Assembly (NCBI RefSeq): GCF_900580675.1
Contig: NZ_UTBG01000071.1
Span: 1 to 56,899 of the forward strand
From: Pseudomonas viridiflava
GTDB lineage: Bacteria > Pseudomonadota > Gammaproteobacteria > Pseudomonadales > Pseudomonadaceae
Direction: 5' to 3'
DNA: 56,899 nucleotides
Shown here: piece after piece, positions 19,008-27,426 of the stretch
How positions within the stretch are numbered: position 1 is the first letter of the stretch
Layout of the letters: the number at the start of each line of letters is the position of its first letter
The notes under the pieces: model-generated
What the model was told of the DNA's origin: nothing
Seen by the model: the letters and a program-made list of their open reading frames with translations, nothing else
Databases searched by the model: none
Translations under genes and position numbers: made by a program

Positions 19008-19649
19008 ATGTACCTGACACCTCAACATATCTTGCTCGCCGGCGCCTCTGGCCTGACCGGCGAACACCTGCTCGACCGCCTGCTCAACGAACCCACCGTC
19101 ACCCGCGTGCTGGCACCCAGCCGCAAACCACTGGCCGAACACCCGCACCTGGAAAACCCGGTGGGCGACCCGGCGGTGTTCCTGCCGCAACTGAGCGGCC
19201 AGGTGGACTTGGCCTTCTGCTGCCTGGGCACCACGATCAAACAGGCGGGCTCAGAAGAGGCCTTCCGCGCCGTCGACCTGGATATGGTCGTGGCCTTTGC
19301 CAAACGTGCGCGGGAAATGGGCGCGCGGCACCTGATCGTGATCAGCGCGATTGGCGCCGACCCGAAATCCTCGATCTTCTACAACCGGGTCAAAGGCGAA
19401 ATGGAACAGGCGCTGAAGGCGCAGGACTGGCCACAGCTGACCATCGTGCGGCCGTCCCTGTTACTGGGCGAACGCCTGGAGCCACGCTTGGCCGAGCAAC
19501 TCGCCGGGCCGTTGTCGCGGTTGATTCCGGGCAAGTATCACGGCATTGAAGTATGCGAACTGGCCCGAGCCATGTGGCGCCTGGCGCTTGAAGAGCAGGA
19601 TGGGGTGCGGGTGGTGGAGTCGGATGAGTTGCGTAAACTGGGCAAATAG
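19008..19649 (+). CDS. NAD(P)-binding Rossmann protein (atypical SDR)
   Basis: A 213-residue protein of the NAD(P)H-binding atypical short-chain dehydrogenase type. The N-terminal nucleotide motif is [11 protein letters not shown] near residue 12. [12 protein letters not shown] and [26 protein letters not shown] follow, as in TIP30/HTATIP2-like and YbjT-like proteins. The YxxxK dyad appears as YNRVK. Substrate is unknown. It follows the MORN-caspase gene after 29 bases and may be co-transcribed. Confidence 0.82.
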   Translation: MYLTPQHILLAGASGLTGEHLLDRLLNEPTVTRVLAPSRKPLAEHPHLENPVGDPAVFLPQLSGQVDLAFCCLGTTIKQAGSEEAFRAVDLDMVVAFAKRAREMGARHLIVISAIGADPKSSIFYNRVKGEMEQALKAQDWPQLTIVRPSLLLGERLEPRLAEQLAGPLSRLIPGKYHGIEVCELARAMWRLALEEQDGVRVVESDELRKLGK

Positions 19650-19658
19650 ATTGGCTGC

Positions 19659-19756
19659 GACTGTACCGGCCTCATCGCGGGCAAGCCCGGCTCCCATAGA
19701 GGGAATGCAGTCCAAAATGTGGGAGCTGGCTTGCCTGCGATGAGGCCGGCACAGTC
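19659..19756. repeat. REP inverted pair with long flanking arms
   Basis: The two REP units are embedded in a longer palindrome. It opens with GACTGTaCCGGCCTCATCGC and closes with the complement. One arm carries the variant ggcaagcccggctcccata, the other tgtgggagctggcttgcct. It sits between converging genes and could fold into one large hairpin in either transcript. Confidence 0.9.
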
Positions 19757-19765
19757 AACACCTAC

Positions 19766-20050
19766 TCACAGCCCACCTGTTGCGTTGAAGCCCACGCCCA
19801 ACACCGTCAACACCGACAGTGGCAGCAGCAAGGTGTCGAGCAACGCGCTGGCCGGCAAGTCCACATGGGGATAGCTCGGCGCCTCGGCGCCAAATCGATC
19901 CCTGGCGCAACAGCCGCCGTTAATCGCATACAAATCCAGGCGCGTGCCGGCATACACCACCGGCGCGCCAGGCTGGGCCGCGTCCAGCGTGCGCGCGGTG
20001 GCGCAGCCGGTCAGCTGCAGGGCCAAAATGATCAGCAGGGCCTTATTCAT
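19766..20050 (-). CDS. YceK/YidQ-family lipoprotein
   Basis: A 94-residue small lipoprotein with signal sequence and lipobox LTGC (Cys at residue 16). The family pattern [18 protein letters not shown] near residue 31 and the hydrophobic C-terminal part ([20 protein letters not shown]) match YceK/YidQ proteins. It overlaps the 3' end of ubiX by eight bases, so it is probably the last gene of the mpl-ubiX unit. The function of this family is not known. Confidence 0.85.
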   Translation of the reverse strand: MNKALLIILALQLTGCATARTLDAAQPGAPVVYAGTRLDLYAINGGCCARDRFGAEAPSYPHVDLPASALLDTLLLPLSVLTVLGVGFNATGGL

Positions 20051-20672
20051 CGCTGCTCAAATGGTGTTCGCCCCAACGCGGCAGCATGTCTTGAGGGATA
20101 TTCAGCAGGTTGAGAATTCGCGCCACCACAAAGTCCACCAAGTCATCGATGGTCTGCGGCTGGTGATAGAAACCCGGCGAGGCCGGCAAGATCGTCACGC
20201 CCATGTTCGACAACTTGAGCATGTGCTCCAGGTGAATGCTCGAATACGGTGCTTCTCGCGGTACCAGAATCAACTGGCGACGTTCTTTCAGCGTCACGTC
20301 TGCCGCACGCTCGATCAGGTTGTTGCACGCGCCCGTGGCAATCGCCGACAGGGTGCCGGTGGAACACGGCACCACCACCATCGCCGCCGGCGCGCCGGAG
20401 CCGGAGGCCACCGGCGACATCCAATCCTCTTTGCCATACACCTTGATCTGCCCCGCCGCCGCACCGGTGTACTCGGTGAGGAAGGCCTGCATCATCTGCA
20501 CCTTGGCGGGCAGCGCGACATCGGTCTCGGTGGCCAGCACCAATTGCGCGGCCTTGGAGATCAGAAAGTGCACCTCACGGTCCTCGCGCACCAGGCAGTC
20601 AAGCAAACGCAGGCCATACGGCGCGCCGGATGCACCGGTCATCGCCAGGGTGACGCGTTCCGGGCCGCTCAT
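20043..20672 (-). CDS. ubiX: Flavin prenyltransferase UbiX
   Basis: A 209-residue enzyme that attaches a dimethylallyl group to FMN, making the prenyl-FMN cofactor used by the decarboxylase UbiD in ubiquinone synthesis. Family marks are [19 protein letters not shown] near residue 8, [42 protein letters not shown] and the C-terminal [20 protein letters not shown]. Its ATG overlaps the mpl stop by four bases. Confidence 0.97.
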   Translation of the reverse strand: MSGPERVTLAMTGASGAPYGLRLLDCLVREDREVHFLISKAAQLVLATETDVALPAKVQMMQAFLTEYTGAAAGQIKVYGKEDWMSPVASGSGAPAAMVVVPCSTGTLSAIATGACNNLIERAADVTLKERRQLILVPREAPYSSIHLEHMLKLSNMGVTILPASPGFYHQPQTIDDLVDFVVARILNLLNIPQDMLPRWGEHHLSSDE

Positions 20673-22018
20673 TTCAGCGCCTCGGCCAACTTGCCATGCA
20701 GGCCGCCGAAGCCGCCGTTACTCATCACCACCACGTGGGTGCCGGGCTTGGCTTGTTGCTTGACGAATTCAATGATGCCCTCGATGGAATCACAGACCTT
20801 GGACGGCACCGTACACAGTGCGGCAATACCCGGCAGGTCCCAGCCGAGGTTGGCCGGCGCGTACCACACCACCTGGTCGGCGTCATTGACACTTTCCGGC
20901 AAGCCGTCGCGGTGGGCGCCAAGCTTCATCGAGTTGGAACGCGGCTCCACGATGGCAATGATCGGCGCATCGCCGACGCGCTTGCGCAGGCCGTCGAGGG
21001 TGGTTGCGATGGCCGTCGGGTGGTGGGCAAAGTCGTCGTAGATGGTAATCCCATTCACGTCGGCGACCTTTTCCATGCGCCGCTTCACGCTTTTGAAGGC
21101 ACTCAACGCAGCAATACCCAGGGAAGGCACCACGCCCACATGCCGCGCTGCCGCCAGGGTCACCAACGCATTGGCGACATTGTGCTGGCCGGTCATGTCC
21201 CACTCGACGACGCCTTGGGCCTCGCCCTCAAACAGCACTTCAAACCGCGAGCCGTCGTCACTCAGCAGCTTGACCTGCCATTGCCCGCCCGCGCCGGTGG
21301 TTTGCACCGGCGTCCAGCAGCCCATGTCGATCACACGTTGCAGTGCAGGCTCGGTGGTAGGGTGGATCACCAGGCCTTCGCTTGGAATGGTGCGCACCAA
21401 GTGGTGGAACTGGCGCTCGATAGCCGGCAGATCAGGGAATATATCCGCGTGATCGTACTCAAGGTTATTCAGGATGGCCGTGCGCGGGCGGTAGTGCACG
21501 AACTTGGAGCGTTTGTCGAAAAACGCGCTGTCGTACTCATCAGCCTCGATCACGAAAAATGGCGTGTCGCCAAGGCGCGCCGACACCGAGAAATTCTGCG
21601 GCACACCGCCGATCAGGAAACCCGGGCTCATGCCTGCATGCTCCAACACCCAGGCCAGCATGCTGCTGGTGGTGGTCTTGCCATGGGTACCGGCAACCGC
21701 CAACACCCAGCGGCCTTGCAGCACATGGTCAGCCAGCCATTGCGGGCCGGAGACATACGGCAAACCTTTATTGAGTACGTATTCGACCGCCGGGTTGCCG
21801 CGGGACATGGCATTGCCGATGACCACCAGGTCCGGGACCGGGTCGAATTGCGCCGGGTCATAGCCTTGGGTCAACTCAATGCCCTGGGCCTCGAGTTGCG
21901 TGCTCATGGGTGGGTAAACGTTGGCGTCAGAGCCAGTAACGTGATGGCCCAACTCTTTGGCCAACACCGCCATCGAGCCCATGAATGTGCCGCAAATACC
22001 GAGAATATGAATGTGCAT
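20669..22018 (-). CDS. mpl: Murein tripeptide ligase Mpl
   Basis: A 449-residue Mur ligase that joins the recycled tripeptide L-Ala-D-Glu-mesoDAP to UDP-MurNAc, returning wall fragments to synthesis. [22 protein letters not shown] opens the protein, the ATP-binding [14 protein letters not shown] lies near residue 110, and [15 protein letters not shown] near residue 330. I start at the ATG at 22018; an upstream ATG at 22072 adds 18 residues unlike the family. It forms an overlapping unit with ubiX. Confidence 0.97.
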   Translation of the reverse strand: MHIHILGICGTFMGSMAVLAKELGHHVTGSDANVYPPMSTQLEAQGIELTQGYDPAQFDPVPDLVVIGNAMSRGNPAVEYVLNKGLPYVSGPQWLADHVLQGRWVLAVAGTHGKTTTSSMLAWVLEHAGMSPGFLIGGVPQNFSVSARLGDTPFFVIEADEYDSAFFDKRSKFVHYRPRTAILNNLEYDHADIFPDLPAIERQFHHLVRTIPSEGLVIHPTTEPALQRVIDMGCWTPVQTTGAGGQWQVKLLSDDGSRFEVLFEGEAQGVVEWDMTGQHNVANALVTLAAARHVGVVPSLGIAALSAFKSVKRRMEKVADVNGITIYDDFAHHPTAIATTLDGLRKRVGDAPIIAIVEPRSNSMKLGAHRDGLPESVNDADQVVWYAPANLGWDLPGIAALCTVPSKVCDSIEGIIEFVKQQAKPGTHVVVMSNGGFGGLHGKLAEALK

Positions 22019-22092
22019 AGTCGACCTCGTAAAACATCGAGGCAGGTTAGCGCAGAGAGTGGGAAATCGCACTCTTTAGGTGAATACCCAAG

Positions 22093-25000
22093 TCAGGCTG
22101 CCTCCGGGTTGAGCATCTTGTAAAGCGTATCCTGTGCCTTTCTCACAGCAAGTATTTTGTGTTCGATCACTTCCAGTCGTTTCTCGAGACCGTCATGGCC
22201 ATGATCGATGTAACTGTGGAAAAAGTAGGGTTTGAAATAGACATGGTGAAGATGCGCATCTGTATCAGTGCGGTCCTCGACCAAACACACCTCAGCTTCC
22301 ATCTGCCCCATCAGCTCGAGTGGGTCGCCTGACCAGATTTGCCGCGGTGCATGTTGGTTCAATGAGCCTTGCGCCGTTATCTCCAGTGCATGTTTTTCAA
22401 TATTGACGATATTCGACTTAGCAGCGTCAAGCCGAAGCATGATGGCAGGTGACAACGGTGGGGCAGCAGATCCCGCGCCTTCGGTCACATCAATGGCTGG
22501 GCGGGTCTCTTCCGTGTGTTGGCGGATCAAAGCCGGTAGAGAACGGTGATAAATGTGTTGATTCAGAAAAGAGTTGGTCAGGGAAAAACCGACATCCAGC
22601 GCTATACCTATGGCAGAGCCAGCCAATTGTTGAGCCGCACCGGGGGGAGGATCGGGTGTAAACCCCTTCAATGGCGCCCCGTAAGCCGTATAGTTTTCAG
22701 GATCAAAGGCATACCATTTGCCATTGCGCTGAACCGCTTGGGCAGGAAGCAACTCACCGTTATCGCCTATTCTTCGATACACACCCTCGGCAATGGTATC
22801 GCTACCCCCCAACTTCCCAAGATTAAAGCCCCCACTTCGAGGCGCGTTTATCTTGCGCAACGCGTCCACTGAAATGGCTTTTAACGTGTTCAGCTGTTTA
22901 AAACTTCCCGCTCCCAGCTTGAATACACCGCGGACTACATCAAATACGTTTGACAACGGGTTGGCAGCCTGCGTCCCAGCCACTGCAAAACCTTTGGTAA
23001 AACTCAACAACGACTGGATACCTTTGGCACCGGCCTTGATTGCTTGAAAACCGCCTCTTAGAGCGGGAACAAACAAGCCGAATACGTCGAGTGCCAGGTT
23101 CACGAAGCCCTCGCCAATCTTGCCCTCCCCAAAGCTTTTAATCGCGGTGTAAAAAGGCAGAAAATTTAAAATAAACTCATGAACTGCTGCATAAAACTCA
23201 CTATCCCGCTCTTGCTGCGTCTGCCCTTGGGAGGTCTTTTTCACCGACTCCAAACCACGAGTAAAGAAGGCTCCAACGACAGTCCCCAAGTCACTGAGCC
23301 TGGGAGAAGTAACACCCGGAACCGGCCCGAGGAACGCCTTGGGCAAGACCTCCTCCATGGATTTCGAAGGGTAGATCCGTCGCGCCGTAAGATCCAAAGC
23401 CGGCCTACCAGCCAGTTGCCAGTGAATGTCGACGGTACTTTCGGTTTCGCCAGGCGCATCTGGCCGAGGCATCGTGAAATGCAGATGCGCATCCGGAAAC
23501 TGCAAACCAGGTCGAGAGGGATCGGCATCCTTGAGAATTCGCCCCTGCGCCGGCGAATACAAATAATGAGCGACCTTCCCTTCCAGTTCCGCACGGATGA
23601 GCATGGCACCGGTCGCAATATAGTCAGCTATTTTGTGGTTACGAATGGCGCTGCCATTGTTCAGCGTGGGCGCTTCAAGACTGAAGGTTGTAACTTTACC
23701 TCGCTCAATCAGTTTTTTATCCTCCAGAGGCAATAATGAAAACTGATATTTAAATACATTGACGAACATGTTTTTTAAATGCCCGGCATAGACACCGAAC
23801 AGCTCTTCAAACTTGTTTTTTATATTGGGCAACTTCGAAAAGCCTGCCGCCACTTTATCACTCGTCAATTCGGCACTGCTGGATAACCAGGGATTTTTTT
23901 GCAGATCGCCGGACATATAGATATCCACTAACGAATAGCTCGCCCGGTTCGCGGCCCCCGGCGCCTCTGCGCCGAGGATTTTTTGCTCAAAAAAAAGCTC
24001 GTTTTCAGAGCCGTATACGCGCCTCAACTCCGTTAACGCCAAATCCCTACGGGTGGGTGCCGGTGTGGCGGCTGACTCAGCGGCTTCAGTCATAGTGCTG
24101 ACTTGCTGATTCATCGCCTCGGCTGAGCGCTCGACTTCATCAGCGGTGTATTCGTCCTGGAGGTTCTCTTGAATGACCCCCTGAACGACACCCCAGTCAA
24201 CGACCGACCTCATCAGGGCCAATTGCGCCTGGCTTTGCGCCCGATCAGTGATGGGCGAAATCTGGTTGCGCTCTATTATCTTTTGATAAGTCTCGCCAGC
24301 GGATGAACCTGCAGCACTCAGCTCCATACGAGAGACTGCGGCACTGAATAGCGCCCATGAATGCGAGCCGTACACGAGAGTGGGGGGAATATCCTTCACA
24401 AGAAACTCGGGTGCGCAAACCGATAACAATTGAAAGGCGACCACTTTCGCCAACGACTCGCCAAATCTGCCTTCGAGGTGTTTTTCAAAGCGTTGGATGA
24501 TTTCGGGCGCCGAGCAGCCCCAATTGGCTTTCTGGCGCAGATTGTACCCGGCCAGGTTATTACGCTGCTGACCTGCGTTGATATCGGCATCGAGCAATAG
24601 CGCAGTAAGCAACACTTCATCGCCACTGGTGGCCGTCGGCAACGCGTCGATCGCCGCCTGTATCTGCTCACCTAGCGCCTTCGCCTCGGGTGAGCGGATA
24701 AGTGCCTTGAGCAAAACTGCCGGGTTGTTGATATCTCTGGTCGGCGACTGCTCGGGCATTGCCCGACTCAAGCATTCGATCAAACTCAGAGTGCGGCCCG
24801 CGCTCGCAGGTTGTTGCTGCGCGACCCACGTTTTGACGACCCTGATCACCGTGGCCTGATCCGCAATGCTCATTGGAGCATCCCTGGTAAGCAAGCCTCC
24901 TGCGATGTGCTTGCTCTTGGCCTGAAAAGGGTGCGCGCTCAGTGCCAGCCCGAGATTGAACAGCTCGTCTTTATTGTCAGGAAGGCGCCAGTCGTTATCA

Positions 25001-25776
25001 AGAATCAACTGCTTGAGACTTGCTTTCACAGGCTGGCGCTGTTCTGGACTCCAGTACCGAGAATAGGGTGCCACTTCAACCTCTTGCAGCGCGAGATCGA
25101 AAGCGGGGCCGGGTGCTGCAAGGACCGCACGGATGGCGGCGAGAATGTTATAGAAGGTATCGGAGTCACCCACCGCCTCTTGCACCTGCTCCAGTAACGA
25201 CGGGTCCGGTAATTCACCCTGGCCTTTGAAGACAGGATTGTTCCTCAATTCCCCCGCGCGTGCAGTCGCCTGCTCGAGCGTCAGATGCTGCGGTTCACCG
25301 TAAAACTTCTGCACGTCACTTAAGGCCACGGTGCCGCCCTGATAAAACGCCGGAATACGTAACTCTGCATCGGGAGCCAGCACGTAGGCGGCATTCAATA
25401 AGACGTTATGTATCTCACGCCCGCCTAAAAGATCTGTCAGGGCAACACTCGGGCTTTTAATTCGAGCGTTAAAGTAATGGGTTACTTTGCCCGTTCGCGG
25501 GTTGACTCGGACTTCATCGGCAGCGCCACCTGCTATCGATTCCAACCGCCGCGAAGCCGAGGAATGCACAGCCGACTTCAATACTCCAATCCAACGGCCC
25601 AGCGTGGAATGCGCGGGCACCTGAACTCTTCCGCCTGTTAATAGTTGTGTCCCAAGCGCGTTAGCCAACTGCATATCCCCAGCGGCTTGAGAGGACTGCC
25701 AATCAACCGTTGACGAATGTAAATGCGTTGACGACGCCACTATTCGTCCACTCGGAAAGTCTGAATGAATATTCAT
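22093..25776 (-). CDS. Large accessory protein of unknown function, toxin- or effector-like
   Basis: A 1227-residue protein I cannot assign. There is no signal peptide. Residues about 600-735 contain a segment ending AHYLYSPAQGR. Residues about 867-960 are hydrophobic and glycine-rich (FLPFYTAIKSFGEG, then ALDVFGLFVPALRGG) without clear membrane helices. Residues about 996-1040 contain GVYRRIGDNGELLPAQAV. These pieces remind me of large Pseudomonas dermonecrotic-toxin-like (DUF6543-type) proteins, but this is an impression only. The last 112 residues align without gaps to the C-terminus of the neighbouring 399-residue protein. The sequence is visibly AT-richer than the flanking core genes. 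A hairpin terminator lies upstream, so transcription from the neighbour may be partly blocked. Confidence 0.8.
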   Translation of the reverse strand: MNIHSDFPSGRIVASSTHLHSSTVDWQSSQAAGDMQLANALGTQLLTGGRVQVPAHSTLGRWIGVLKSAVHSSASRRLESIAGGAADEVRVNPRTGKVTHYFNARIKSPSVALTDLLGGREIHNVLLNAAYVLAPDAELRIPAFYQGGTVALSDVQKFYGEPQHLTLEQATARAGELRNNPVFKGQGELPDPSLLEQVQEAVGDSDTFYNILAAIRAVLAAPGPAFDLALQEVEVAPYSRYWSPEQRQPVKASLKQLILDNDWRLPDNKDELFNLGLALSAHPFQAKSKHIAGGLLTRDAPMSIADQATVIRVVKTWVAQQQPASAGRTLSLIECLSRAMPEQSPTRDINNPAVLLKALIRSPEAKALGEQIQAAIDALPTATSGDEVLLTALLLDADINAGQQRNNLAGYNLRQKANWGCSAPEIIQRFEKHLEGRFGESLAKVVAFQLLSVCAPEFLVKDIPPTLVYGSHSWALFSAAVSRMELSAAGSSAGETYQKIIERNQISPITDRAQSQAQLALMRSVVDWGVVQGVIQENLQDEYTADEVERSAEAMNQQVSTMTEAAESAATPAPTRRDLALTELRRVYGSENELFFEQKILGAEAPGAANRASYSLVDIYMSGDLQKNPWLSSSAELTSDKVAAGFSKLPNIKNKFEELFGVYAGHLKNMFVNVFKYQFSLLPLEDKKLIERGKVTTFSLEAPTLNNGSAIRNHKIADYIATGAMLIRAELEGKVAHYLYSPAQGRILKDADPSRPGLQFPDAHLHFTMPRPDAPGETESTVDIHWQLAGRPALDLTARRIYPSKSMEEVLPKAFLGPVPGVTSPRLSDLGTVVGAFFTRGLESVKKTSQGQTQQERDSEFYAAVHEFILNFLPFYTAIKSFGEGKIGEGFVNLALDVFGLFVPALRGGFQAIKAGAKGIQSLLSFTKGFAVAGTQAANPLSNVFDVVRGVFKLGAGSFKQLNTLKAISVDALRKINAPRSGGFNLGKLGGSDTIAEGVYRRIGDNGELLPAQAVQRNGKWYAFDPENYTAYGAPLKGFTPDPPPGAAQQLAGSAIGIALDVGFSLTNSFLNQHIYHRSLPALIRQHTEETRPAIDVTEGAGSAAPPLSPAIMLRLDAAKSNIVNIEKHALEITAQGSLNQHAPRQIWSGDPLELMGQMEAEVCLVEDRTDTDAHLHHVYFKPYFFHSYIDHGHDGLEKRLEVIEHKILAVRKAQDTLYKMLNPEAA
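22096..22431 (-). other. Shared C-terminal module, copy in the 1227-residue protein
   Basis: Residues 1116-1227. From Trp1148 the alignment with the 399-residue protein runs 75 positions without a gap; I count 22 identities, including WSxDP, MxQ, VxFKxY, GL, RxE and KxQ. The segment is alpha-helical in character, with the last 32 residues looking like a heptad-rich helix. Confidence 0.75.
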
Positions 25777-25823
25777 AAGCCATGCCCTGCCTCGGTGGTG
25801 AGACTTGATTTACCCGTCTTTAA

Positions 25824-25872
25824 TGAAAAAAGCGTTTTCTGGCAGCGCAACTCGCACCACCAGAAAACGCTT
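25824..25872 (-). terminator. Rho-independent terminator between the two island genes
   Basis: On the minus strand a perfect 13-bp stem (arms 25860-25872 and 25830-25842, AAGCGTTTTCTGG and complement) with a 17-base loop is followed by a run of six to seven T. It lies 108 bases past the stop of the 399-residue gene and 48 bases before the start of the 1227-residue gene. A TATATT box just upstream (25889-25894, minus) could start a separate transcript passing through it. Confidence 0.8.
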
Positions 25873-25980
25873 AGGCTCAGCAAACACTAATATATCGTGC
25901 AGCGGAACACCCAATGCCGAGACTAAATTCAACTTGGGCCAGGCACAAAACTTAAGTGTTAGAGGGACAGACAGCCACTC

Positions 25981-27180
25981 TTATTGCACTTCAGTGCGAG
26001 CTTTCAGTGTTGCCAGAATACCCGCCTGGGATTTATCGATGACCGCCAGCCTTCGCTGAGCGGTCTCGACTCGTTCAGTGAGCCCGGCTACGCCCTCGGG
26101 TGCATCCTTCAACGGCAAGTAGGCTTTGAAGAAGACTTCGCAGTGTTGAGCCACCTCGCAAGTAATAGCCTCACTGCGATCCAACAACTCCTCAAGTTGG
26201 GTCATTCGCGTGACCGGGTCTTTTGACCACTCAGCAGAAGGAAGCCAGCCCTTGTCGAAATTTCCAAGCTGCAAAGCCATTGCCGTATTCGTCGAGGCAA
26301 ATGCCGAGACTTGCAGACTGTCCATTTTGCTGTAAAGCGCTTTTGTATCCGCATCCAGCTCTTTAGTTTCTGGCGCCGCGGTGGCCTTCGCCGAGGAAAC
26401 GTCAGCGATCGACTTGGTGCCGGGGGCTTGGGGTAAAAGCGGAATCGGCAGGTAGGACGCTTTGATACTCTCGCCCCACGCGGTAGAAGCACCATAGGCG
26501 CCGACGCTGATAGGCGCCGACACCACACCGCTTATAGCGGCGTTGGTAGCCGCTTCCAATGCAACATTCTTTACACCGGGAGAGGAGGAAATTACTCCGG
26601 ACTTGATCATTTTCTCCGCATCCATCATGCGCTGGGTCAATTCGGCTAAATTTTTAATCGGTGGTATCTCCGACTTATTAGCAGGATTGCCGCCCGAGAT
26701 TTGTTTGCTCCACTTGATAATCGCATTATTTGCCGAAGGAATGACCTGACCTACCGGAGGGGCGACATCACCCTTCACTGCTGATGCCATACTTCTGGCA
26801 ACTTTACCCTTCTTATTGAGAGGCCGATCAAGCGCGTCTACAAGGTAGTGGTCTTTGTTAACCAGCCTGTTTTGCTTATCGATCAAGTGATGCTGATCGT
26901 TGATAGCATATCCCTGGGGATTAATACGTTGATTGAAGTCGTTAATTAAATGTCCCGCAGCATTAATCGGCTTGCCTTGTGGATTAAGCATTTGCCCGAG
27001 CGAATTTTTGTTAACTTTCGGTTTTCCATGCCCGTGATTGACACTCAAACTGTGTGGCTTAATTGGAGTTTTAGGAGAGGATGTGCCAGAAAAGCTACCC
27101 CATTGCTTTATAGGCGTAGTGACAGGAGGCTTCGGAACAAACGGAGGGATAACCATAGGTCCAAGTGGTTTAATGTGCAT
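25981..27180 (-). CDS. Accessory protein with nine heptapeptide repeats and shared C-terminal module
   Basis: A 399-residue protein I do not recognise. Residues 1-58 are rich in Pro, Lys and His. Residues 60-122 are nine exact seven-residue repeats with the pattern x-x-[GNHD]-x-x-[ILV]-[ND]. Residues about 160-260 contain a small-residue segment (AISGVVSAPISVGAYGAS). Residues 286-399 align with the C-terminus of the 1227-residue neighbour. No signal peptide is seen. The ATG at 27180 has AGAGG eight bases upstream; a GTG three codons earlier is possible. Codon use and AT content match the neighbour and differ from the core genes. Confidence 0.8.
   Translation of the reverse strand: MHIKPLGPMVIPPFVPKPPVTTPIKQWGSFSGTSSPKTPIKPHSLSVNHGHGKPKVNKNSLGQMLNPQGKPINAAGHLINDFNQRINPQGYAINDQHHLIDKQNRLVNKDHYLVDALDRPLNKKGKVARSMASAVKGDVAPPVGQVIPSANNAIIKWSKQISGGNPANKSEIPPIKNLAELTQRMMDAEKMIKSGVISSSPGVKNVALEAATNAAISGVVSAPISVGAYGASTAWGESIKASYLPIPLLPQAPGTKSIADVSSAKATAAPETKELDADTKALYSKMDSLQVSAFASTNTAMALQLGNFDKGWLPSAEWSKDPVTRMTQLEELLDRSEAITCEVAQHCEVFFKAYLPLKDAPEGVAGLTERVETAQRRLAVIDKSQAGILATLKARTEVQ
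25984..26325 (-). other. Shared C-terminal module, copy in the 399-residue protein
   Basis: Residues 286-399, aligned with residues 1116-1227 of the 1227-residue protein. Both proteins stop within two residues of each other after the aligned block, so the module is C-terminal in both. Confidence 0.75.
26815..27003 (-). repeat. Nine tandem heptapeptide repeats (coding)
   Basis: Residues 60-122 of the 399-residue protein. Every unit has Ile, Leu or Val at position 6 and Asn or Asp at position 7; position 3 is Gly, Asn, His or Asp. Examples that are not adjacent: PQGKPIN, DFNQRIN, KQNRLVN. The DNA is not repeated base by base, so the repeat is old or held by selection on the protein. A tenth unit (KKGKVAR) is degenerate. 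Confidence 0.85.
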
Positions 27181-27426
27181 TGAATTCACCTCTGTATAAA
27201 ATTTAAGTTTTCATTAAGAGATCTCCCTGTTCTCGATTATTGAGTGGACCCTCGTCACCATTGAGTTCCATGACCCTTCCAACTTTCAGGCTATTTCTTA
27301 CAGCCGTTAACAAGCATTCGCCAACCGCAATGTAATTGATCTTAGATAACTCCTACACTACCAGGAAAGGTACACAACCCGTTAAACAAAACAATAAAGA
27401 TAGAATGATCGGCAGGCCTCTAAAAC

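Noticed and set aside
22019..22092. Terminator for the 1227-residue gene in the mpl leader
   Set aside because: AGAGTG and CACTCT give only a six-base stem and there is no T run on the minus strand.
27181..27426. Promoter or small gene in the AT-rich gap before the 399-residue gene
   Set aside because: A promoter must lie here, but I found no pair of boxes with good spacing and no convincing ORF, so I do not place one.
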